Source of the DNA: Lepidonotus clava
Taxonomy: Eukaryota > Annelida > Polychaeta > Phyllodocida > Polynoidae
Assembly: GCA_936440205.1 (NCBI GenBank)
Contig: OW387145.1
Location: 27,469,075 to 27,533,074 of the forward strand
Direction: 5' to 3'
DNA length: 64,000 nucleotides
In this document: piece by piece, positions 48,901 to 60,900 of the stretch
How positions within the stretch are numbered: position 1 is the stretch's first letter
Layout of the letters: each line of letters opens with the position of its first letter
Program-made: the position numbers and the translations under genes
Notes under the pieces: model-generated
What the model saw: only the letters and a program-made list of their open reading frames with translations
What the model was told of the DNA's origin: nothing
Databases searched by the model: none

Positions 48901-49023
48901 ATTTGGATCTTTAGCAATTAAGTAGGTAGAATTTGCAAATTTTTCGATAAATGATAAAAGGTTAAATGATAGGCTTTCGCAGTTTCTAAAACGTCACAAT
49001 TGTAACTTGCCAAACTGTTCATC

Positions 49024-51979
49024 TCATTTCCGTAAGAATCCTGACATGGGAGGCGGACCAGGGTTCGGTGGTCCAGCGCCAGGTGGCAGTCCTGTTCCCT
49101 GAGGGGGCGGGGCCATCCCCCAAGGGGGCGGGGCCATACTCGTAGGGGGCGGGGCCATTCCCATCGGCAGAGACGTGGGCGGAGCCATCCCTGGTCCTTT
49201 TGGGGGAGGGGGTCCATGGGACGTAGGCGGAGCTGCATATGAAGTAGGCGGGGCTCCGTAGGATGTGGGCGGGGCTCCATAGGATGTGGGTGGAGCTCCG
49301 AAAGACGTGGGCGGAGCTCCGAACGACATGGGAGGAGCTCCATGGGGTGGTGACATGGGTGACATATGCGAGGGCGGGCTGGGGGAGTACATAGGTGGTG
49401 GTGGCGGCAGGCCCGGCTGGCCAGGGCGAGATGGGGCAATGCCCCACAAGGCATAGATCTCCTTGAGAATCATCAGCACAGTATCTTCCGACTCCCTGGA
49501 ATAACATTTTGAATTGTTTAGGTCCACTAATTTAGATTTTACAACTTAGACTGTTGTCTAAGCTATTGGTTACAATATGAAAATTGAAATATGTTTTTTA
49601 TTAGAAGCTTCCTTAGTCAATTTTAATGAAGGTATACTTGTGATAGAAAAACAGCCGTCCACCAATAATTCTATTGATCATCCGATTGGGAATTTAACTA
49701 CAAAAATACAAGGGAGGGTAAAACGTAAAACATAATAAATATTCCTGAACAATAATGCTTTCAAAACTAAAGCCCAATGCACCAAAATTCTTATAATCTT
49801 TTTCTCAAACCCCTACAACACTACCACGTAGGCATACTAAAAACCCTTTCAACAAGAAAATTCTGTTTTTCAAATTCATAAATCATCAAAAGAACTTGTT
49901 CCATAAAACACCATTCCAGTCTTTAATTTTGACTTACCAGTACAAGTTTGGTGTATCTAGATTACTAAATCATGAAAAAGGATGCTTAGGTACTACAGAT
50001 TCAGGAGTTTATGCCAGAAAGTACATGGAATTTATATATGACATTCACATGGTGTTTTATGGGTACACATTGAATGTCTTTTGTTTCACGTCTGATGATT
50101 ACATCTATTTTGGAAAATTAACAATGACGCAAAAAAGCTTAGGGTAGAGATTAAAGCACATAACCATCTTTTCACCTTCAGTGCGCACGCTCTCAAAAGG
50201 AACGACTAAGGCTATGTACTAGATGAACAATACTTTACAGTTTAAATTGGGTAGTAAGGGGCGTAAGAGAACGTACCAGTAGCAGGCGTGGCTGCCGAGG
50301 GCGAACAGGTAGTCGTTGAAGGACTCTATGGGTTTCTCTTGGAGCACGTAGTCTATGCGCCGACCCTGGTTGAGCTGGCCCAACAACACATCGTCCTCCG
50401 GCATGCTGGACGCTATGGCTGTAAGAGTGGGGACATTTCAAAAGTGAACATGAAAGGTGTATTTCTTAAGTGTGCTGATCATAAGAGGTGGTCGACTTTA
50501 CGTGGAGGTATAGTCAGAGCAAAGCCACATATGGTACATGCATCACCATAGCCTTAAAAAGTTCACGTTATTATAATTCATTTCTAGTCAAAAATCCCAA
50601 CATGAATAAGCCTCATTCCATCCCTTTATCACGATACATCTGCTACACAAGAAGTAAATAGTTATTTTCACCTTTGCGGTTTGTATACTGACAGTTACAT
50701 ATAAGAATACCCTTTGAGTCCGTTGGGTATAAAACATAACTATATAGAATATTTTCTGCTATAACCAATCACGAAGACCCCACTTACAGGCGGTTTCCTC
50801 CTGGTCCTGGTCAGCGGCGATCTGGGAGATGGCCGAGTCCACCTCCTGCTCGGTCAGCTCGTTGGGCGTCGACCGGTGGGCCAGAGCGAAGTCGTTGATA
50901 GTCTTCCACGTCACCTTGACCGAGTCGATCAGACGCTGCTTCAGGTCATGGCCCATCCGGCTGATGCTCTCTTTCAACTCTGTTGACGTTTGCAAGTAAT
51001 AGGTTGTTAGGTTTAGGGCAAATTAAGATTGTGCGCGATGAATAGAACTTGGTTAAAGAAATTAAGACGCTTTCAGTATTCATTGGAATCTTACATTAGA
51101 AAAATATAGGCACGAAACTTAGGTTATTGAAAACTGCGGAATACAAGCCTTTTAGCATTATTCTTTCTAAATGTCTTTGTATAAATATATAAGGTATATC
51201 AAAATTGACATGTAAACGTGTTACCAATTAATGTGATACGTCAACCTGATATCTATCTTACCTAAGTGAAGTCGCTTTCGTCCTTTATGGTGTGGCATGA
51301 GAATGGGTTTAGGTGGAGAGTAGGGTGTGATTAGCGGCTCTATTCGGTACGCCACTGGGTCAAACTGAAACAGAAGAGCAACCTCATGAACATTTGGGTT
51401 CTTATGGCAAATACTTGATCTAAAAGAAAATATTTTACCAATTGATCAATTAATATCGTAATATGATCATCAGCTTTTCGTTTCATTCTTATAGTAATAT
51501 GTTCATCAGTTTTCCGTTTCATCCTTTCTTAGCACTGTCAATCTTAAATTGACTTTTGACATTTTAAGCAAGGCTCAATTACGGAAAATGTTTTCATCAG
51601 TACATTATTCAATGTAACTAGTGTAGTCAAGTAGACTAATCAGAAAACATTACATTACTGTTTACATTATAACTTATTTTCGGCATCCCTATTACAACCA
51701 TAGATTGACTTTTGACATATAGAACGTCTCGTGCTACAAGTCCTTGAACTCACCGGGTGGAAGATGTTAAAGAATCCCGGGCAGGTGGGTAGTCGGAACT
51801 CCTCCCCGAGGCTTTCCACCCCTCGCACCGTTTGGAACATGGCGATCGGGGACCCCAGGGCGAAGAAACAGACCGGGTTAAAGTCCAGGGCCGGGTACTT
51901 AACAAGCGGCAGGCCTGTGCCTGAGCTGGCCACCACGTAGCTGACTGACGTACTGGAGGCTTGTCTCAGCAGAGGGTTA
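49024..51979 (-). CDS. SEC23IP: SEC23IP-like exons 15-19: DDHD domain and extra proline-rich tail
   Basis: Residues 732-1109. [59 protein letters not shown] and [20 protein letters not shown] are DDHD signatures. The human protein ends shortly after the last motif. Here about 136 further residues follow without a splice, with GAPPTS(F/Y) repeated and several PPP and APPP runs, closing [10 protein letters not shown]. Confidence 0.9.
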
Positions 51980-54900
51980 CTGAAAAAATATCAAGAGTTG
52001 GACGTAAGAATAGAATTAACATTTTTGTTTTGTAAATGATTTCTCCATGAAACCTACAGGCGTTAGGGCATACTATAGAACATGAAAGTGTTGGGTATTA
52101 AAGGCGTTATTTCCATGTTGATATATATAAAGAGGAAATTAATAGCACCACAAGGAAAAGAACAAAAGCAATCTACCCGAAGTATTTGCTCTGTATTAAA
52201 AGGACACCATAAGTATATGAAATCGCAACGCTGTAGACCAAATAGCGAAGTATGAAAGTGACCCAAGCATCAGGAGCACCATGTGACCAATCGAGTAAAG
52301 TTAATATCACTGACCAAACATAACTCTTTCAGATCTATCTGATGTTTACTTCCAAATCAATCTTTAGATAGTTCTTCTCTATACTATCATCATACCGGTA
52401 TTAAATTAACTTTACTCAACTGCCAATGAACAATATAGAACTTCTTTACTAGCCTTGCGGAAAACAACTGCAATCCAAAAGCTAGAAATTCCGGATAGTA
52501 ACAAGTTCTAACATTAGTTACTTTCATAATTATTTCTCTGTACACAGTAACGCCACCATACAGTGCACGGGGACCTTGTTCTAAAGGAATGTGACCGAAA
52601 ACTGGTGAACACGAACAGGGAACAAGATAGAACCAACGCCTTGTGGGAACTAGTCACTGCAGCTGGAAAGGTTTTCTTACTAGCGACACATGCCTCTATT
52701 TTGCTATAGGCTCATAGAGTTGCAGTAGTAAGGAACTGAGAATATGGTTTTAAGACTATGGTATACATACCCGTCGTCTTCAGCCTCTCTATGGGCAAAT
52801 CAAAAGTGGGAAACCATAACTTTTCTCGTTTGACAACTGCTACATCGTGTACTCGATGACTAATTTTTTTCTCTTTTGTGTTAAAAAAATATTTCTAAAT
52901 TCTGATTAAGTATCTTAAGTATACAAGTACAAATTTTCTTTTTATCATTCTGAGATTGGTTCGCTGGTTTATCAACGTACGAGTACTATCACGAAAGTCC
53001 CCAAAGAAATTAAATGTACAAGTTTCTTGTAAAAGTAGCTAATACTTGAAATTTCTTATCACGATACAGATTTCCAATGCATTCTAGATAAGTAAGGCTG
53101 TTCTAAAACAGGATTATCTGTCTTTCTGTAGAGTATACTTCAATAACATTTCACAGTAGGGCGACCACCATTAATTAAACTTTCACATTCCCTGTGTTGT
53201 CCCTGTCCCGCCATAAATATTCCCTGTCACGTTTTTTCAGATTCATTTCCATCTTCAGGTAATTCAGCACAAAACTATCTTGACAAATTACAGGGAAAAA
53301 CGGAAATTGTTCCACGAAGGTTAAGCACTTGCAGTATGCGTCAGATAATCTGGTTGTTTCAATCCCTGTATTTTTACCGTGTCTTGGAATTTCTTTTTAA
53401 ATCCCAGCGTTATCTGTCAGTAAACTAATTATTTTTGGCTGCGGTTTTCCCTGTTTCCTTGTGCAGTGGTCGTTGTGTCCCAAGGACTACGGACTACTTA
53501 CTGTGAGGCCATCCTGGCCAGGTCTTGTTGTGCCGCCTCCTGCGCCAGTTTCTGGGCCTGCTCTCTCATCTGCCTCTCCACCTCCTGCTTGGCCTTCTTC
53601 TCAGACTCCTCCTTCTTTCGTTTCTGTAGGGAAGCATTTGCGTAATTTAAGGTAGACTAATTACATGGATATTAACGTCTATTGATTACTCTGCAATAAC
53701 TCGTTATCTCAAAAATACAGACACACACATTCAAATATTGAGTTCAATTATTCATCGGTTTATTTTATTTTGTTGCAGAAAAAAAATCTACATGTTCAAT
53801 TTCCTCAGAATCTTTTTTTTTACAAAAGGCAAATATCTGGAATGATAGAGAGAAAGCTTTTTGTCAATGAATTACAAACCTGTTTTGCTTTTTGTAGCTT
53901 GAGGTACCCTTGCAGTTTTTTCCTAGGTCCCATCGGCATACCCATATCTTTGAGGTCTGAATCATCCAGCATGGCCTACACGTTGACAACACATTAAACA
54001 GAAATAATGAGGTACTTGGCAATATGGCATGGCAATAAAACATGGCAAATCATCTTTTCAGTGCAACACACACACAAGAAAAACAAAACTGAAACACAGG
54101 ACGTTTGTCCGACATTTTTGGTCATTATGTCTATATTGAATCATGTCATATCGGACATCATTTTCTATCATATTGATATTTTAAAGTGAGATAGAAAATA
54201 AATTTTACCCATCAGAGCAAACGTAATGCAATCAACTGATTATACTTTCTTAGAAATAAATCGCTGTAACTGATACTTATTTCAAATTGATAATTCGCAG
54301 TCCACTCCATTCAGTTCCCGGCATCCAGCATATGCTTTCTCCTTTCCCCCACTTACCAATGACTCCATGTCGATCTGCTCCTTCTGGAAAGTCTCGGCGA
54401 ACTCGCCCAGACTGAGCTTACCGAGCACGGATGATAAGGTCATCTCCTCTTCCTTGGCCTCCTCCTTGGCCTCCTCCTCGGCTGGCGCCGTCTCACTGCT
54501 TATTGAGTCCTGTAAGGAGGGGAGGAAAATATAATTTATTAACTGAGCTTCCTTTGGCACAGTTCAACCTAATTCATAGCACATTGATTGACTCAGGGAA
54601 AAATGGATAACATAGTTATGGAGACTTACGTTACTTTGAAATTGATCTGTTTTTATCAAATGCTCCCAGTTTATTTACATGTATGTTTCTTACATCCTAA
54701 CCTTTTACATGTTCATTACGAAACGAGGCAAAGAATATCAAATTGTGATACAATGAATGAATACTAGCCTAATACATGTATATTAGCTATATGGCAAAGT
54801 GAACCTTATTTTAAGAATATTTTTACATCCGGGCCACCCGATTGAGGTACATTACCAGAAAATTACAACCTATTGCCATCAATGAATAGTATTAAGTACA

Positions 54901-57900
54901 TCCAAATAAATTCCCACTCACATCCTGACTGGGTGTGTTTTCCCGTGAGGGTGACTCGGGCGGTGCGGGGCCGTCTGTCGCTGACTCGGGCTGACCGTTC
55001 ACCTGTTGTTGGCCCTGGTGTGACAAGAGGTCAAACAGGATCAGTGACCCCAGACTGTGACCGGCCACCGACATGTTGCCTTTAAAACCAGGGTTACGGC
55101 TCAGGAACAGCTGGTATAGCCGGTTGATCTCAAGGCCTACCGTCTCTACTATTTGCTGCAAAATAAGAAAATAACTAAGAATTAACGATGGCCCACACAA
55201 AATATGCGGATGGAAAAGGGAGATCCCCCCTCTTCCCAGAAAATGATATTTCTGCTTCTCTATGAATTTTTTCTAATACCTGCTCATGATTCATTTTACC
55301 GTTATAGCAAAAAAAATATTTGAATACTTCAACTATTTATATTTGATAGATTCGGCCATTCCGTATCAACAAAATTCACTTTTGGGTTATTTGGACACAG
55401 GGTATCTGTCAAAATAAGGCCATGAAGTCTATGATGATCTATTGGTCTGACTGATTACCTGTTACAAATTAATGGTATATAAGACGTGCACTTACTTGGG
55501 AATAAGCTGGACTAGCATAGAAAAGTATATCTAGGAGAGTGTCGTTTGTGAAGTGACGTAATTTGCCTATACTGTTTAGCGTGATAGCCTTTAACCGCCT
55601 GGAAAACAGATTGAAAGACTGATTAAGCAGCTCATTTGTTAAAAGGTGGGAGAGGTAACGTCATGATTTTAGACTACGATAGAGGTAATACGTTCCTTTT
55701 TAAGTTAACCAAACGAATTCCTTATACATCACTTTCAGGATGATGTAGATTATTCAACTAAATTCATGATTAAGAATACATCACTTTCAGGATGATGTAG
55801 ATTATTCAACTAAATTCATGATTAAGAAAAGTATAATGTTTACGTATGTCGTGCATGTAGGTGTATATTTGTTATGATATAAACATTCGAGTTAATCCTA
55901 TTATTTCTCGTACCTATCTATCCCTGTGGCATCCCCATGGAGCGCGTTGTGCCAGCGTACTGGAAGGAACTCTACACGCCCTATCCGTCCCTCCATTTGG
56001 TAGGACTTAAAGTGGGTCCCTACAATCTGCAGTGAGATGCTCCTAAAGTCGTCCACTGCAGGGAAATATGAGATAATGATGAAACAAAGTCAAAACATCT
56101 TATTTTTGTGTTTAGGCCATGTTTTTAAAAATAGTTTTAACCTTGGCGTAGGACGTATAAAAAATATACATGGTTAGAAATAATTTTTTTGAATATTTCA
56201 TGAAATATTTTTGTTGACCTTGCAATTATAAGGGTATTATTAGGCAGACGTTTTATGACGACAGAAGTATTGTTTTAGAAGCTAACTAATTTTTCAAATG
56301 ATCTACTTACCGCATTCTACAATATTTCTAAATCTCAGATCACACGTTGAGCCGATGCCGTGTACCACGAATACTACGTGGTCAACCTGGGGTAGTTCCC
56401 CTATAAAAAGAGAAAACATTTGAAATCATGAAATGCTAATAAATTCCTAACTTACACTTTAAGATCTAATTTAGAAATAGAAGCATGTTTAACTATATGT
56501 ATTCCTAGTTGGGAAAATATAATAAGAAATTTAAAAGAAAAAGCTTACCGTCATCAATGTTATCAAAGTCATCTATTCCACGTTTTACAACACGTGGCCT
56601 CGATGCATCGCCCTAGAAAAGGTTAGCATAAGATTTTAAATGTGGATCTTTAAATGAAATTGAAGTGTTGTCATGAAAATGAAAACATTTGTTCTTCATT
56701 TAACAGAGAAGAATAATCAAATGGATAACCTGTAAACGCGCTTAGAAAAAATATGTGCATGATAATGGCAAATTTAAAAATACGCATTTTAAATATCCCT
56801 ACTATGGGTTGATTATGTTTGAGATAAATATGGCCATGAAATTCAATATGACAATGTTGGACTTTCTGAGAATTTTCTTTTACCTGAACAGTTCCCCACT
56901 CATCGGGCTGTGACTTGAAGTGAACGATGACGGTAGGATTATGCATGATTATTGTTTCTCCTCCTCCAAACTCGATTTTCTTGTGCCAGGTGTTGCTGGA
57001 TAGGGCGCTTTTGTACTCCTCCTGAAATCGTAACAAGAGGTTTTACTTACATGTCATCCTAAATATGATTACGAAAAAATACTACTAACATATTACTGGG
57101 AAAAAAAGTTCTTGGTAATCTGAACCATCACGAATTAGGAAATGACGAGATAGAAGGATAAATTACATCATTATGCATATTTCTACTCCAGGAGACGAAA
57201 CCTTTCTTTACACCTTCACCATATATTTTAATTCAAAAGTCAAAAAAAAAAAAAAAGACTTTAGCAAATTTAGCATTCTGACAATGATAGAATTTAAAAG
57301 ATCCGTATAGCTTCAATTTTCATTTATTGGGAGAAAATGTCTCAATTTATTTTCACACTGAAACGGAACCAAGAGGTGGAGAGTTTCTGCCTCATACCTC
57401 TAGCCTGGCGGCGAAGTCCTCCTCATAGGGTACGAATCGGCTGTCGCCGTCGGCCTTATAGAACCAGGAGCAGCGCCGGACCTGGGACGGGTTCTCCTCC
57501 CAGTACACGGCGTGACGGGTCCGGGACGTCATGTTCACGTCATACCGCCCGCCCTCCACACTTAGCAACGTGTCCGGCTGGTAACCTGTTGCGTCAAAGG
57601 GAAAGTTGTTAAATAAGAGCGCTGTAATACAGATATTTAATAATATTAAATGTCCATATTACAAAAAAATCACGCAGCGTAATATGAAAACCGTCGGACA
57701 TGTATATTACGGCTGGAAAAACCCTGATAAAAACACCCGATCAAAGAGCACCCTCAATAACATTCATACAATGCTTCAAGAGAGTACGTTATGTTCTAAA
57801 AATGTCCCATATAAGCTCTACAACGTAAGAGAGAATGCCCAATTGAACAAGAAGTATTTGGTATACACGGCAAAAGGTTCAGGTTTTCGGAGACACTAAT

Positions 57901-60900
57901 TGTTCTCTTCTTTTCTACAAACAAGTGGATATAAGGGAATACAAATGCGTAAAATAATTTCCAACGAACCATCTCTGTAGATCTCCTCCAGCCTGATGGA
58001 GTCGGAGATGCTGAAGGGCTGCCAGATCTGACGGAGCTCGACGTTCTTACAGTAGAACCAGTGATGCATGACTGGGGTGAACGATCCTAGGGTCGCCTGG
58101 GCCGTGGGCGACATTAAGGTGGACGCAGAGGTCACTGGAGGAGGTCCACCAGGGAGTGGCGGCTCTGTCAACAACAAACATTAGTTTAATGAAATGGTAT
58201 CTCATGCTTGTAACACCGGTTTTATTGACGACGGGTGTATAGACTGCAATATCCGCTGACCCAATGCCTAAGTTCAAGTGAATCAAGATCGGCCTTGTGA
58301 AAAGAATAAGTCTACTTGCTCGAGGGCTAGTTACAGTTCTGATGTATTTCAAAGAAATATTCCACGTACGAGACACTTCAATTGATTTTTGACGATACAA
58401 CAGAAAACAGAAATTTAGTGCATAATTTTTTGAGCTAGCCCAATGGTCAGACGGAAACAAAAAGTCTAATTTCATATTCTATGTTCTACATCTCCAGAAA
58501 CATGATTATCCTGCTACAAGTAACGGGCAATACGAATAAGAAGAGTTGGAGAATTTTAGAGATCTCCTTTTAAACTACCATTATGTCCCTCTCGATGCAT
58601 AATTACCTCACATTGTTAACAAACTACATATATAATCGAAGGAATTACAATAGTTTCATGGTCCTAATTATAACTTGGATTAGTTTTTCTCTTTCATTGT
58701 AAATCCTTTAACTTTACCTTGGTACAGTCCTGCGGGTGGTGGGCCCTGTGGCGGCCCCCCAGGGAACATGGGTGGAGGTGCACACATCGGGGGAGGCCCG
58801 CCAGCCATTGGTGGTGGGGGCATGGGCGACATGCTCGGCGGACCGGGAGGCACTCCTGACATAGCGTAACTGCCCACCGGGGGCGGAGCATAGCGTGGTG
58901 CACCAGACATCCTGAACTGGTTTGGTGGTGGTGCTGAATGGGGAGAAAACATATCTGGTTAGGATATATATAGATGATCATGTAGCTTAAGTTAAAATAG
59001 ACTTAGGGAACACAATTATTCATAGTTCAATTGGGAACAAGATCTTCAGCTTTGATCAAATATGAAAGTATAATTTCTATCTGAATAAACTTAAACTAGC
59101 TGTTACTTTAAAAATATTCTAGTTTAGGTATAATTATGGATCTGGTAAACCTACATTCTTAGCAATCAGGGACAAAATGATTTGCAACTTAAACTCATAC
59201 CTACGCAGTCTCTTGGTTAAGAAATTGCACACTGCTGTTTTCGACATAACTTACAGCTGAGGTTAGCATAGAGGTGTCCCCAAAACCAGCGATAACTTAG
59301 AGGTTAGTTTGTGCACAGGCCCTTACCACTAGTTGGTGGCGGTGACGTCAGTCCTAGCATTGGCCCACCAGCAGAGGGGGGTCCTCCGCCCAGTGAAGTC
59401 GGCGGCTGCTGCGGCACACTGGTTTGTGGCGCCGGTGTGGAGTGAGAGAGTGGCTGGGGCGTGGCTTGTAAAGAGGGTGGGGTAGGGGTATGGCGAGGGG
59501 GCGTGGCGCGCAAGTCTGGCTGGCGAACATTGGCGAAGGGGTCGGAGCCTGAGCTCGGGGACTGGAAGTAGGAGTACGGGGACTGCTGCTGAGCTGGCGA
59601 TTGGCCGAGGAAACTGTCCGCTTCCCCTTCCTCCTCTGAAAAGGAAGTGGGGTGTTACATAGTATGTGAGGGTGTGGCGGAATAAGCCGTGGATATTAGA
59701 CTTGTTGTTAGAAAAAAAACATGTTGATATGGAGATCTATATACAATAATATTATGACTATTATTAATTGTAAATCATATTGTGTCTTATGTCAAATAAA
59801 TTTCATGCTCTTAGTACCACTTTAACACACGGTATATGTAATCTTATCTAATCGTGACCTAACGTAGATGAAATCAAATTTAAACTAGTGTTCTAAGATT
59901 TCTATACGTCACTAAGTCACAGGGCTGAGTCAGTAGTAATTTCGTTTGGAATTTATTTTTTTCTCAATTTTAGAAAAACAAATAGGTAACTTAAGTTGTT
60001 ACATACTTAAGACTTAAAGGGACATTATTGTCCTGCCGTCGTCAGGCTTACGTACGCCGACGTAAGCCTGACGACGTGACGGCCAGCGACGTGTTTTCTG
60101 ACGTTAAAACGTAATCGGGTGATGTCATTGGCCACGTCGTGAATTTGGCGACGCGCTACGGGAGTTACAACGTATCAAATAATCACGTTCCTACGGACGA
60201 GAACGTCCCTTTAATAAGCTTAACTTCTTGTTTCCATATTTATGGAACCAAGGTCCTACTTTCCATTCAGACAAATTGGGTTGTAGCCTCGACTTTAGAA
60301 AATGAATCTATGTTTAAAGTATAATTTTAATTTAATTATTAGAACATACTACACTATACCATAGTAGGCTAGCCTGTTACCAGACACACAGGGAAGCCAC
60401 TAAAATTTCTCTTTCAAATTCTCTTTCGTCATAAGGCAAAAGCAAATTGTTGTGTACATGTTTCATGCCTCAAAAAAAAAGTTGGGTCGCCATGTTGGGA
60501 TTTCTTTCATCTAACTATTTGTAATGATAGACTCAGACTGTTAATTCATATAAATGTTACAGGCCTTCCGTAATGATTTTTAGAATCTGTAATCAGGGGT
60601 GGACATAACCAAGGGCCCTAGATTTTCTGGCCTAGAGGCCCAACTGGCCCCTAGAAAATCATGGATAACAATTACAGATTTCTATATATTTTACAATAAA
60701 ACATAGTGTTTTTAAAGACAATCTGAATATATATATGTGAGGGCCCCTAGATTTTGGTGAGGGCCCCTTGATTTGGAAAGCTGAGGGGCCGACTGGCCTG
60801 TGGATTTTTAGACTTATGTCCACCCCTGGTAATACCTATTTTGATGATGTAAAGGCTATATTTGATATATAAAAAAATATCATGGCTAACGTTACAAATT

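Noticed and set aside
57337-57612. 91-residue plus frame rich in Arg/Ser/Pro
   Set aside because: It is antisense to the WWE exon of the SEC23IP-like gene.
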